This document shows, one piece after another, positions 33,711 through 41,932 of a DNA stretch of 64,000 bases. Source of the stretch: an uncultured Eubacteriales bacterium (lineage in GTDB: Bacteria; Bacillota; Clostridia; Christensenellales; Aristaeellaceae); contig CACWXP010000016.1 of assembly GCA_902764875.1 (NCBI GenBank), forward strand, positions 1 through 64,000, in the 5' to 3' direction. A model generated the notes under the pieces. That model made no database searches. It worked only from the letters and a program-made list of their open reading frames with translations, and was not told the origin of the DNA. Position 1 is the first letter of the stretch. Every line of letters begins with the position of its first letter. The translations under genes were made by a program, and so were the position numbers.

Positions 33711-34834
33711 ATGAGCATTGATCTGAAAACCATGCCGAAACTCGGATTCGGTCTGATGCGCCTGCCGGAAAAGGACGGGACAATTGATATTGAACACCTG
33801 AGCCGGATGGTGGACGCCTACATGCAGTCCGGAATGAATTACTTTGACACCGCGTATGTCTACCACGGCGGCAATTCTGAAAAAGCGATCCGGGAAGCAC
33901 TGGTCAAACGCTATCCCCGGGACCGGTTCATGCTGGCGACAAAGCTGCCGGCCTGGTGCATGAAAACCCCGGAGGACCGTGACCGGATCTTCAACGAACA
34001 GTGCGAACGCTGCGGCGTGGACTACTTCGATTTCTATCTTCTGCATTCGATTGAGGACGGCGGAAACGGCGAAACCTATGAGCGGCTGGATTGCTTCAAC
34101 TGGGCGCTGCAGAAAAAGGCGGAAGGAAAGATCCGTCATTTCGGGTTTTCCTTCCATGGAAGTCCGGCTTACCTGATCCAGGTGCTGGACAAGCATCCGG
34201 AGGTTGAATTTGTGCAGATTCAGCTGAACTATGCCGACTGGAAAAACCCGGTTGTCCGTTCCGGCGAACTCTATGAAATCCTGCATGGCAGAAACATTCC
34301 CATGATCATCATGGAACCGGTCAAAGGCGGAACGCTGGCCAGCCTGACGCCGGAGCTGGAAGCCATGTACAAAGCAATCCGGCCGGAAGCTTCCGTTGCT
34401 TCCTGGGCGCTTCGCTTCGTCGGTTCCCTGCCGGGCGTCATGACGATTCTTTCCGGTATGAGCACCCGGGATCAGATGGAGGACAACCTCTCTACTTTCC
34501 GGAACTTTGAACCCTTATCGGCGGAAGAGAAGAAAACCGTTGAAAAGGTGAAAACCATTATGCTGAACGTACCGCAGATTGGCTGCACCTCCTGCCGGTA
34601 CTGTACGCCGGGCTGCCCATGAACATCTCGATTCCGGATGTGTTCAGAGCATTGAACACGATGACGCTTTACGGCGACGTATTCAGACCCAAGGCGTTTT
34701 ACGGCGGGGTGATCGGCCTCGGCCACGGACGGGCGTCCGAATGCATCGGGTGCGGACAGTGTGAAGGCGTTTGCCCGCAGCATCTGCCGATTATCAGCTT
34801 GCTGAAAGAAGCGTCGTCAAAACTGGATACCTGA
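33711..34834 (+). pseudogene. Aldo/keto reductase with C-terminal 4Fe-4S domain, split by a frameshift
   Basis: The first frame (33711-34622, 303 aa) is an aldo/keto reductase of the ferredoxin-domain subtype: TMPKLGFGLMRLPEKDG, YFDTAYVYHGGNSEKAI, and GCTSCRYCTPGCP at the end. The family continues directly into a helical and second cysteine-cluster part, which is found in the +1 frame (34619-34834): NISIPDVFRALNTMT and CIGCGQCEGVCPQHLP. One base is missing at about 34617-34619, inside the CCN proline codon. The break falls at an ATGA, so two separate polypeptides could be made by reinitiation. It may be a sequencing error, a real loss, or a coupled two-gene arrangement. A GGAGAG site precedes the first ATG. 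Confidence 0.75.
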
Positions 34835-35059
34835 CGGACGTCTGGTGATTAAAAGCGCGTTCAACCGCCTCCGCTGTCATTGCCATATCCCGGAGAAACG
34901 CTGTCCGGAAGTCGGGAGACAGTCTCAAAGTTCACTTTCATGAAATGATGCCTCCCTTAACGGCTTCTGCCGTTCATTAAATTCGCGGACAGTATAATGA
35001 AAACCCGGGAGCAAGGCTTCCTGTTTTTTGACAGATCGATGCTCAGATTTTGCACAATC
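34835..35059. other. Intergenic, convergent region
   Basis: About 225 bases between the reductase remnant and the oppositely oriented phosphodiesterase gene. A G/A-rich GGGAGC...TTCC with TTTTTT near 35005-35028 could be a weak terminator. Nothing else is recognised. Confidence 0.35.
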
Positions 35060-35743
35060 TTAAAGCTTTCCCAGCAATCCCATCTTTGTCATGATGCCAT
35101 CCACTGACACTCCGGGGTGGGTTACATATAGCCTGACAATCTGTTCCACCAGTGCCGGATCAAGCTTGTGTTTCCGAGAGATCGAATCAACCGAAAGGCC
35201 TTTTTCAGTATCACGAACCACAATTTCAATCTGTTTATAGATGTCCCCACTGTCGATCTTCGGAGCTTTTTCCCTGGCTGAGTGCGGAATCCGGACTTGC
35301 TTCAGAACCCATCCGTCCGGATCAATGCTCAGTATTGCCATCGTGATTGGCTGGATCAACCGGCGAGGTCCGCAGCTTCCGGGATTGAACAGCAAGGTTC
35401 GATTCCCGGCGGCAGGGGTCTGCCAGACTTCAGCATACTGATGCGTATGTCCGCAGATCACCAGATCATATGCTGTCAGATCCTTTGGCAGATCTTTTTT
35501 CTTATGGGTCATAAAAATATGAAGACCGCCAAGTTCAAAATCCAGGAATAACGGCAGATGTTCAGCCCATTCCTTGTCATTATTACCGCGAACCACCTTC
35601 ACAGGAGCAATCTGTTCCAACCGGTTCAGGATGCACTGACTGCTGATATCCCCTGCGTGAAGAATATAATCGCACCCCTGAAGCGCGTCGATCACCTCAG
35701 ACCGAAGAAGATCATGGGTATCAGATAAAATGCCTGCTTTCAT
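35060..35743 (-). CDS. YfcE/MJ0936-type metallophosphoesterase with C-terminal helical extension
   Basis: A 227-aa calcineurin-like phosphodiesterase. Motifs are GILSDTHDL (D-x-H), YILHAGDIS, VRGNNDKEW, FMTHKK and ICGHTHQY, giving the full two-metal site. The fold ends near residue 150. The remaining 75 residues include EKGLSVDSISRKHKLDPALV and HPGVSVDGIMTKMGLLGKL, a helical, helix-turn-helix-like tail not seen in the short YfcE. The substrate is probably a phosphodiester or cyclic nucleotide. It is alone on the minus strand. Confidence 0.85.
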   Translation of the reverse strand: MKAGILSDTHDLLRSEVIDALQGCDYILHAGDISSQCILNRLEQIAPVKVVRGNNDKEWAEHLPLFLDFELGGLHIFMTHKKKDLPKDLTAYDLVICGHTHQYAEVWQTPAAGNRTLLFNPGSCGPRRLIQPITMAILSIDPDGWVLKQVRIPHSAREKAPKIDSGDIYKQIEIVVRDTEKGLSVDSISRKHKLDPALVEQIVRLYVTHPGVSVDGIMTKMGLLGKL

Positions 35744-35912
35744 ACTGTTTCAACGCCTCGCTCAGTTTCTGCGGTATCCCTCTGGGGCCGCGCACCGCCA
35801 GGAATAAATCATCCCGACATACGACCCTCCCTGAACAGTTCCGCCTATTTGAGTTACGAAATCACACAAATCTAACCACATTTCGCAGTAAATGTCAAAA
35901 GATGAATGAAAA

Positions 35913-36209
35913 TTGTGGAAGAATATGCCTTTTCCGCTGATGGCTTATGCTTTGACATTTGCCGGCAACTGGTACGGCCACCTGAGTATGATCGGGTTAT
36001 ACCCGATTGCCATGGCCTGCGGAATGAAAACAGAACTGCCCGTGTTTTACAGGGCATCCGGGCTGATTCATACCTTTATTTTTTCAGCAGCCGGACTGTT
36101 TCTGATCCTGAGAAAAGGGACGAAGCGGGAAAACAGATATTACTCCGCGGTGCTTCTCTATGTTGCTCTCGGAACACTGATGTTTGGCGTCATGCTGGGA
36201 GAGACGTAA
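35913..36209 (+). CDS. Small membrane protein (hypothetical)
   Basis: A 98-aa frame with three hydrophobic stretches (MAYALTFAGNWYGHL, LIHTFIFSAAGLFLI, AVLLYVALGTLMFGVML), a pattern that favours a real membrane protein over a shadow frame. The GTG start at 35913 has no good ribosome-binding site; an ATG at 35925 within the frame is another choice. It may be an N-terminally truncated remnant. Function unknown. Confidence 0.4.
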   Translation: MWKNMPFPLMAYALTFAGNWYGHLSMIGLYPIAMACGMKTELPVFYRASGLIHTFIFSAAGLFLILRKGTKRENRYYSAVLLYVALGTLMFGVMLGET

Positions 36210-36313
36210 CCTTCAGAACTTCAAAGGAAAGTCAGAAAAACGACAGGAAACGACAAAAAGCCGCTGTAGGGTATTGACGCAGCCGGGAAAGATGGTAGAA
36301 TAAGAACGAAAAC

Positions 36314-36377
36314 AGTAAAGAATAGTAAAAGGATTTCAGAATAGTAAAGAATAGTAAAGGAAATGAATAACAGTAAA
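36314..36377 (+). repeat. Five phased AGTAAA repeats upstream of the ATPase gene
   Basis: AGTAAA occurs at 36314, 36324, 36343, 36353 and 36372, all in the same orientation. The spacings are 10, 19, 10 and 19 bp, close to one and two turns of DNA. Most copies sit in an A(A/C)AGTAAAG or AATAGTAAAG context. The array ends 33 bp before the ATPase start and may be a multi-copy protein binding site. The GGAATAGGAAGGAG that follows is the ribosome-binding region. Confidence 0.6.
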
Positions 36378-36409
36378 ACGGATCACCTCCGGAATAGGAA
36401 GGAGAATGT

Positions 36410-37456
36410 ATGGCGAACCCTTTCACAATAGTCTTCGGACGTCGGCCTTTGGAAATGATCGAGAGATTTCCGCAGCGGCATGAGATTATCGAAAATTTCA
36501 CTTCCGAAAATGCCAATCAGCAGATTTATATGATTACCGGCATTCGTGGCTCAGGGAAAACGGTATTAATGAGTTCCATTGCTGATACCCTTCAAGATGA
36601 CAGCGAATGGATAACGATCGACCTGAATCCGGAACTGGATTTACTACAGGGACTGGCAGCAAGGCTTTCGAATCACATACTTTGCAAAAAATGGTTCCAA
36701 CAGGCCAAGCTGAATCTGTCATATTTGGGTTTGGGGCTGGCGATTGAAGGAGCAGAACCTATTACCGATCTCGAAACTGCCATTCTCCGCATGCTCGAAA
36801 ACATCCGGAGAAAGAAGAAGAGACTGCTGATTACAATAGATGAAGTGACAAATACAAAGCAAATGCGTGTATTTTCTGCTTTCTTTCAGATTATGCTTCG
36901 ACAGAATCTTCCCGTTTTTCTTCTGATGACAGGCCTGTATGAGAACATTTATGAACTGCAGAGCGAAAAGAGCCTGACTTTTCTATACCGTGCGCCCAAG
37001 ATCCAGCTGCAAAGTCTGGAGATGAACGCCATCAAGCTTCGATATCAGTCCGTGTTTCAGATCAGTGAAGAACAGGCCCGCGAAATGACCCGGCTCACAG
37101 GCGGATATCCGTTTGCGTTCCAGCTGCTTGGATATTTAACATGGAATCATCAGGGCCATTATCAGGAAGTGCTGCAAGATTACCGGCAGAGTTTATACGA
37201 ATATGTATATCAGAAAATCTGGAGTGAATTATCACCGCGTGACCGACTGGTGCTTCAGGGCATTGCGGAAACAAACGATTCATCCGTGAAGTCCATTAAG
37301 GAACATTTGCATTTTACGGATAATGAATGGGCTCCATACAGGCAAAGACTGATCAGAAAAGGGATCGTTGATGGCAGCGAGCGCGGTCTGATAAAGATAA
37401 CACTTCCGCTCTTCAGGGATTTTGTCAAAGATCAGATACGGTTTGATCAATATTGA
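36410..37456 (+). CDS. AAA/STAND-type ATPase with winged-helix C-terminus
   Basis: A 348-aa protein of the archaeal-ATPase (PF01637-like) class. It has a Walker A GIRGSGKT after QIYMITG (about residues 44-51), Walker B LLITIDEVTN and sensor segment PVFLLMTGLYENI. FRAPKIQL-like LYRAPKIQLQSL and a lid with TRLTGGYPFAFQLLGY follow. The last 80 residues (LSPRDRLVLQGIAETNDSSV) look like a winged helix. Such ATPases are often mobile or defence-linked; no partner gene is adjacent. The ATG at 36410 has an AAGGAG site. Base composition is less GC-rich than the housekeeping genes nearby. Confidence 0.72.
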   Translation: MANPFTIVFGRRPLEMIERFPQRHEIIENFTSENANQQIYMITGIRGSGKTVLMSSIADTLQDDSEWITIDLNPELDLLQGLAARLSNHILCKKWFQQAKLNLSYLGLGLAIEGAEPITDLETAILRMLENIRRKKKRLLITIDEVTNTKQMRVFSAFFQIMLRQNLPVFLLMTGLYENIYELQSEKSLTFLYRAPKIQLQSLEMNAIKLRYQSVFQISEEQAREMTRLTGGYPFAFQLLGYLTWNHQGHYQEVLQDYRQSLYEYVYQKIWSELSPRDRLVLQGIAETNDSSVKSIKEHLHFTDNEWAPYRQRLIRKGIVDGSERGLIKITLPLFRDFVKDQIRFDQY

Positions 37457-37598
37457 TCCGAACGAGACCAAGTACCTGTACCGTCAGAAACAGGATACCG
37501 GTGCCATGCGTAAGCTTTGCAAACGGGTGGTTCATGCGGTACAATACGAATACGAAGTTTTGCGGGAGGGAGAAGCGAACTGCGCGGGCTGACGAAAT
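37457..37598 (+). other. Short open segment, possible gene remnant
   Basis: After the ATPase stop, a frame without a start codon reads NIDPNETKYLYRQKQDTGA then MRKLCKRVVHAVQYEYEVL and ends at a TGA near 37592. It has normal protein-like composition and may be the tail of a deleted gene. I do not recognise the family. Confidence 0.3.
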
Positions 37599-38843
37599 AT
37601 GGAGACGAAAAATTTTAAGGCAATGGCGGTTGCCATTCTGATCATCGTTTATCTTTACAACACCCTGCTGGCCGTCATTCACATGCGGTCGGCGAAAAAT
37701 CCCATTCCGGCGAACGTCTCAGACGTCTATGACGAGGAGACCTATCGCAAATGGCGGTCTTATCACGCGGAGAAATCCCGTTTCGGGATCCTTACCTCCA
37801 CGGCAGCCTTTATCGTGGAGCTGGTGCTGATGGCCTGCAATGTCTATGCAGCCTTTGCGGGCTTTTTCCCGAAAACCGTCTTCATGCAGATGTTCGCCGT
37901 GTTCCTGCTTTCTTCGGTGACAGCCCTCCTGACCATTCCCTTTACCTGGTATAACACGATGCATATCGAGCAGCGCTATGGGTTCAACAAGACCACGGCA
38001 AAGACCTTCTGGGTGGACCAGGTGAAGGAATTTATCATCGGACTCGTCCTGAGCGTCGGCATCGGCTCCCTGCTCATGTGGGTTCATCAGGCGCTTGGGG
38101 ACTGGCTGATTCTGGCCTTTGCGGTGCTGATGACCCTGTTTGCGCTGGTGATCTCCTTCCTGTATCCTGTTCTGAGCCGGATCTTCAATAAATTCACGCC
38201 GCTGGAGGACGGGGAACTGAAGGATAAACTGACATACCTGCTGGAGAAGAACGGTTATCAGGTGCGGGGGATCAAGGTGATGGACGCATCCCGCCGCACC
38301 ACGAAGTCCAATGCCTATTTCTCCGGCTTCGGCAGGATGAAAACCATTGTCCTGTACGACACCCTGGTGGAATCCATGACGCCGGACGAAATCTGCGCGG
38401 TCTTCGCCCATGAGCTCGGTCACGGCCTTCATAAGGACACACTGAAGAACCAGATCCTCTCCTTTATCCAGATGGCCGTTTTGGGCGTGCTGGCCTGGCT
38501 GACCCTGCGTACAGCAGAAATCTTCCTGTCCTTTGGCTTCACGGAAGTCAACTATGGCTTTGCGATCATTCTGATCATGAGCGTGGAGTATGCCCTGATT
38601 GCCCCGCTTTTCGGCCTTCTGGTGAATACTTTCTCCCGCAGGGCTGAGTACCGGGCAGATGCCCAGGCCGTGAAGGAAGGATACGGAGATCAGCTGATCA
38701 GTGCTTTGAAGAAGCTGACCAGGCAAAACTTTGCGGATCTGGCGCCGTCTCCGCTGCTGGTGAAACTGGAGTATTCCCACCCGACCCTGAGCCAGAGAAT
38801 TGAAGCCATTCAGAAACTGACCGGTGAAAATCCGCCGCACTGA
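37599..38843 (+). CDS. M48 family metalloprotease (Ste24/CAAX-type)
   Basis: A 414-aa integral membrane zinc protease. It has N-terminal hydrophobic helices, the catalytic HELGHGLHKD motif (near residue 271) and the third ligand region EYRADAQAVKEGYGDQL (near 350). FNKTTAKTFWVDQVKEF and KSNAYFSGFGRMKTIVLYD are typical of Ste24-like members. Bacterial homologues process or degrade membrane proteins. Confidence 0.9.
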   Translation: METKNFKAMAVAILIIVYLYNTLLAVIHMRSAKNPIPANVSDVYDEETYRKWRSYHAEKSRFGILTSTAAFIVELVLMACNVYAAFAGFFPKTVFMQMFAVFLLSSVTALLTIPFTWYNTMHIEQRYGFNKTTAKTFWVDQVKEFIIGLVLSVGIGSLLMWVHQALGDWLILAFAVLMTLFALVISFLYPVLSRIFNKFTPLEDGELKDKLTYLLEKNGYQVRGIKVMDASRRTTKSNAYFSGFGRMKTIVLYDTLVESMTPDEICAVFAHELGHGLHKDTLKNQILSFIQMAVLGVLAWLTLRTAEIFLSFGFTEVNYGFAIILIMSVEYALIAPLFGLLVNTFSRRAEYRADAQAVKEGYGDQLISALKKLTRQNFADLAPSPLLVKLEYSHPTLSQRIEAIQKLTGENPPH

Positions 38844-38866
38844 TTCGAAAGGATGCTGATCGCTGC

Positions 38867-39697
38867 ATGGAACTGCACAGATATCACGACGTAAACAGAA
38901 GGGGAACGATCCAAAGACTTTGCTACAGCACAAAGGATGAGGACGGAACCGCTGTTTCCAAATACGCGAATATGTATCTGCCTTATCAATACGCATCGGA
39001 GCAGGCATATCCGGTGCTTTATCTGATTCACGGAGGCGGCGGGAATCCGGACGCATGGCTTGACTGTTCGATGATCAAGAACGCACTGGACGCGTCTTTT
39101 GCGGAGAATCGATGCAAACCGTTCATCGTGGTTTTCCCCGGCTTTTACAATCATGATCCGATTCGCACGGGCCGCGTGGATGAGGAAGCGGAAAGGGCGC
39201 ATGTGCTCCGATTCCAGAAGGAACTTCGGAACGACCTGATTCCGGCGGTGGACAGTGCTTACTCTACAAATCCGGACCGCAAAGCCCGGGCAATCGGAGG
39301 ATTCTCCATGGGCGGAGTGACGACCTGGTTCGCTTTTCTGGAAAATCTGGATCTGATTTCCGTGTTTATGCCTTTATCCGGCGACTGCTGGCAATTCGGC
39401 GGCTTGGGCGGCGGGAAGAAAACAGAGGAAACGGTCCGATATCTTCATGACCGGACCCTGGAACAGGGCTTTGGGAAGCAGGATTTTCGTATTTTTGCCG
39501 GAACAGGATATGAGGATATCGCTTATCCGAACCTGACACCGCAGATTGAGACGATGAAAAAGGACACGGCGCTTTTTGAATTCAGCGAGAAGATGACGGA
39601 GGGGAACCTGCATTATGAGGTGATGAAGGACGCACCGCATATGTACGAGAAGGTTTATCAGCATGTCTACCATTATATGCCCGCACTGTTCGCGTAA
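38867..39697 (+). CDS. Alpha/beta-hydrolase esterase (esterase D/CE1-like)
   Basis: A 276-aa esterase with the oxyanion segment VLYLIHGGGGNPDAWL, the nucleophile elbow GGFSMGGVTT (Ser about 146) and the C-terminal histidine region DAPHMYEKVYQHVYHY. It lacks a signal peptide, so it is probably cytoplasmic. Related proteins include feruloyl or acetyl xylan esterases and S-formylglutathione hydrolases. The substrate is not predicted. It lies 23 bp after the M48 gene. Confidence 0.8.
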   Translation: MELHRYHDVNRRGTIQRLCYSTKDEDGTAVSKYANMYLPYQYASEQAYPVLYLIHGGGGNPDAWLDCSMIKNALDASFAENRCKPFIVVFPGFYNHDPIRTGRVDEEAERAHVLRFQKELRNDLIPAVDSAYSTNPDRKARAIGGFSMGGVTTWFAFLENLDLISVFMPLSGDCWQFGGLGGGKKTEETVRYLHDRTLEQGFGKQDFRIFAGTGYEDIAYPNLTPQIETMKKDTALFEFSEKMTEGNLHYEVMKDAPHMYEKVYQHVYHYMPALFA

Positions 39698-39768
39698 ATG
39701 ATGACACCATATGTCAATCGGATTCAGGTCCGTAATGTCCGGATGAAACATGGAATGATATGGACGCT

Positions 39769-39984
39769 TTAGAAAGTTCCAAATTTCTCAGAGGGCTCTG
39801 CGAGCGCAGGACGGGGATTGACGCGCTTAAACTGCCGAAGCTGCTCATCGGTCATGGGCGGACAATCCTCATCATAAACGATGTCCTCATCCCGGGGAGC
39901 ACGTGCTTCGATTTCAGCGATTTGTTCGCGCGTCAGGTGTTTGCGGGGGAAAAGATCAGGAGAAGGTTTATAAGTAACGTTCAT
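39769..39984 (-). CDS. Orphan antitoxin-like small acidic protein
   Basis: A 71-aa frame on the minus strand with a GGAG about 10 nt before the ATG. The order PRKHLTREQIAEIEARAPRD, DEDIVYDEDCPPMTDEQL and FKRV matches the N-terminal part of small clostridial antitoxin-like proteins. No toxin gene is paired with it on this strand. A complete BrnTA module sits just beyond on the other strand. Confidence 0.5.
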   Translation of the reverse strand: MNVTYKPSPDLFPRKHLTREQIAEIEARAPRDEDIVYDEDCPPMTDEQLRQFKRVNPRPALAEPSEKFGTF

Positions 39985-40091
39985 AGTACATGCTCCTTTC
40001 CTTCTTATTTGCCAGTCTTGCGGAGATGATCCTCAGGCGATCTTTCCGCTCCGTGTAAAGTCAGGAAAAGTATACCATACCCGCCCCCAAA

Positions 40092-40105
40092 TGTCACGCG
40101 TGACA
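40092..40105. repeat. 14-bp perfect palindrome upstream of brnT
   Basis: TGTCACGCGTGACA is an exact palindrome. A further GTCACG occurs at about 40123. A related TGTGACAG/CTGTCACA inverted repeat closes the other end of the brnTA module (40809-40831). Confidence 0.55.
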
Positions 40106-40173
40106 GTAGTACCGTCTACGCCGTCACGTTTTTCCGCTGAGGCGCGGAATCTTTTACAAGTGGAAGGTAATCT

Positions 40174-40203
40174 TTGACAAAAAGTAATACTTTGTGTTAT
40201 ACT
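40174..40203 (+). promoter_or_regulatory. Promoter and likely operator of brnTA
   Basis: TTGACA (40174-40179), 18-bp spacer and TATACT (40198-40203). The spacer to -10 region has an imperfect inverted repeat AAGTAATAC/GTTATACTT, a possible BrnA autoregulatory site. The predicted transcription start coincides with the GTG start of brnT. Confidence 0.55.
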
Positions 40204-40209
40204 TTCCGT

Positions 40210-40500
40210 GTGAAAGCCGAGATTGAAGGAACGCTGGTTGAGTGGGACGAAAACAAGAACCAGCTAAACATCCGGAAACATGGAATCAGTTTTCAGACTG
40301 CCGCACTGGTATTTGCCGATGAGGAGCGGATTGAATACCTTGATAAGCTGCACAGCCAGGATGAAGAGCGGTTCGTGGTGCTGGGATGCGTTCAGGGAGT
40401 TTTATATGTTGTCTATACGATGAGGGGCGAGTATGCGCGCCTGATATCGGCGCGTGTAGCCACACCTTTTGAAAGGAGGATCTACTATGGCGAAGAATGA
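40210..40500 (+). CDS. brnT: BrnT-family toxin
   Basis: A 96-aa RelE-like ribonuclease toxin. Family landmarks are EWDENKNQLNIRKHGISF, AALVFADEERIEYLD, EERFVVLGCVQGVLYVVYT and the C-terminal RLISARVATPFERRIYYG. An upstream TTG (40174) in the same frame is part of the promoter -35, so the GTG at 40210 is the best start. That would give an mRNA with little or no leader. It overlaps the antitoxin gene start, so the two are translated together. Confidence 0.82.
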   Translation: MKAEIEGTLVEWDENKNQLNIRKHGISFQTAALVFADEERIEYLDKLHSQDEERFVVLGCVQGVLYVVYTMRGEYARLISARVATPFERRIYYGEE

Positions 40501-40813
40501 AAAAACGGTTCGGATGGTGGTTCATGCCGGACAGCAGCCGACCGAGGAACAGATTAAAGAGATTGAAGCAGCGATGGCTATGCAGGCCATGCCGGATGAA
40601 GATGCTCCCGAATTGACATTGGAGCAGTATGCTGAAATGGCGGCAATTGCCCGCGAAAGAAGGAGCAAGCAGGTAAAGCCGGTTGTCGCTCTGCGCATTT
40701 CACAATCCACCCTGGAAAAAGCCAAAGCAACCGGAAAGGGCTATACCGGTTTCCTCAGCCGCCTGTTGGACAATGCAATCAACGATCCGCAGATGGTTGC
40801 GAAAAGTATGTGA
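40487..40813 (+). CDS. brnA: BrnA-type antitoxin
   Basis: A 108-aa antitoxin. The N-terminal 60 residues are the acidic toxin-binding part. The C-terminal KPVVALRISQSTLEKAKATG region is a ribbon-helix-helix DNA-binding domain. The ATG at 40487 overlaps the brnT end by 14 bp and has an AAAGGAGG site. A TTG 18 bases upstream lies within the toxin gene. The protein should repress its own promoter together with BrnT. Confidence 0.75.
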   Translation: MAKNEKTVRMVVHAGQQPTEEQIKEIEAAMAMQAMPDEDAPELTLEQYAEMAAIARERRSKQVKPVVALRISQSTLEKAKATGKGYTGFLSRLLDNAINDPQMVAKSM

Positions 40814-40831
40814 CAGTGGAACGCTGTCACA
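40809..40831. repeat. Inverted repeat at the end of brnA
   Basis: TGTGACAG-TGGAACG-CTGTCACA, a perfect 8-bp stem with a 7-nt loop that includes the brnA stop codon. No T-run follows, so it is a weak terminator at best. It resembles the palindrome at 40092. Confidence 0.5.
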
Positions 40832-41028
40832 ATTGACAGAGCCAAACCATCTCAACATATGATCCACCGAAGGCTAAACTGGCGGAAGGGGCGGTTAACA
40901 ATAAAATTTCTTAAAACCCCTTGACAAAGGCCACTTCATAACAGGGGAGGACTACAGGATAACGGCAGGTTGACCGGTATGATCTGCTAAAACAAAGCCG
41001 GCGGAAGGCGAAAAATTCCCAATATCTC
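40832..41028. other. Intergenic region after brnTA
   Basis: About 200 bases between converging genes. A repeated GGCGGAAGG motif (around 40882 and 41000) is present. I see no gene, RNA or recognisable attachment site. Confidence 0.4.
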
Positions 41029-41496
41029 CTAGCAGGCTGACTGCTGTTCATCAAACCGTTCCAATTCTTCCTTTACATTGAGCGCGTTTTCCGGAAGAAC
41101 AAGCCGCTGCAGGAGCGCCTGATTCAGACGGAAGACAGTTGCACGTTTGGCATGCATTGTTTCAATAATATTATCCCATTTTTCACAGCGAATATATCGC
41201 ATTGTGATCAAAGCGTATTCTTTCGGATTCAGCGGTTTTGCCAACTCCAGGATTTCCGTCTTCAGGCGGATGAGCAGATCTCTTTCGAGATATATTTTAG
41301 CCCTCAGATAGTAAAGCCTTTCCAGATCTCTGGCGTACGGGGCTTCTTTAGACGGGGAAGTCTGAACCGGATCATCCATAATTTCCGGAGCGTCCGCATC
41401 CGTTAAAGTTGCCTTCAGCGCCGTAAAAGAAGCCCGGTCAAAATTGAACCTGGATTTGAGATCACCGTACTGGGACAGGTATTCTTCAACAGTCAA
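41029..41496 (-). CDS. Phage-like sigma/ArpU-type regulatory protein
   Basis: A 155-aa protein whose C-terminal half (NPKEYALITMRYIRCEKWDN, TMHAKRATVFRLNQALLQRL) resembles sigma-70 region 4-like helix-turn-helix proteins of phage late-gene regulators (DUF1492 or ArpU type). The N-terminal half is helical. A TTG start at 41496 is preceded by AAAGGAGAAAG, a good site. With the next minus-strand gene it looks like a two-gene remnant of a prophage or integrated element. Confidence 0.6.
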   Translation of the reverse strand: MTVEEYLSQYGDLKSRFNFDRASFTALKATLTDADAPEIMDDPVQTSPSKEAPYARDLERLYYLRAKIYLERDLLIRLKTEILELAKPLNPKEYALITMRYIRCEKWDNIIETMHAKRATVFRLNQALLQRLVLPENALNVKEELERFDEQQSAC

Positions 41497-41508
41497 AGGC
41501 TTTCTCCT

Positions 41509-41913
41509 TTACAGATCAGTGGATTTGTCATCGGCAAGATAGGTGTCGATGGCAGAAATGGCATATTGGTCCAGGGCGTTGCGATTCAACAATTCAGACA
41601 CAGTTTCATACAGCTCGGACAAATCATGATACAGAAGACCGGGCTGTTTCGGATCTGCATGGCAGAGGGGGGACAACGCTTTGGCGGCGGTATTATACAG
41701 ATTCAGCTCAATTTCATTCACCGCATCCTCCGGGGCATTCGCGTCTCCGTCACTCATCTGCTCTACGCAGGTCATGAAAACCAGGGTTTCGGCTGAAAGG
41801 GAGGTTCGCCAGGCTGCGCGGGGGACGAGGATGGGAACGGGATGACCTTCGGGGACGTGATGATTTTGCTGACGCAATACAAAAGCGCCCTGACGAAGTA
41901 TCGTCGGGCGCAT
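41509..41913 (-). CDS. Small hypothetical protein, phage-like, N-terminus uncertain
   Basis: A 134-aa frame in which residues from MTCVEQMSDGDANAPEDAVN to the end (LYETVSELLNRNALDQY) look like a real protein, while the first 45 residues read like non-coding DNA and have no ribosome-binding site. The true start may be the internal ATG near 41775, or the 5' end may have been replaced by the repeat element upstream. It ends 12 bp before the sigma-like gene, so the two are co-transcribed. Confidence 0.4.
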   Translation of the reverse strand: MRPTILRQGAFVLRQQNHHVPEGHPVPILVPRAAWRTSLSAETLVFMTCVEQMSDGDANAPEDAVNEIELNLYNTAAKALSPLCHADPKQPGLLYHDLSELYETVSELLNRNALDQYAISAIDTYLADDKSTDL

Positions 41914-41932
41914 AGATGATGGGGTGTGGGGC

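Noticed and set aside
35380-35412. GGTTCGATTCCCGGC, like a tRNA T-arm
   Set aside because: It lies inside the conserved coding sequence of the phosphodiesterase (LLFNPGSCGPRR) and no cloverleaf can be built around it.
35906-36277. 123-codon frame overlapping the small membrane protein
   Set aside because: Its product is rich in Arg, Cys and Ser without structure, while the other frame encodes three clean hydrophobic helices.
36314-36377. CRISPR-like array
   Set aside because: The AGTAAA units are 6-10 bp with 4-13 bp gaps, far too short for CRISPR repeats and spacers.
37453-37641. 62-codon frame between the ATPase and M48 genes
   Set aside because: It has no ribosome-binding site and an Arg-rich, non-protein-like composition.
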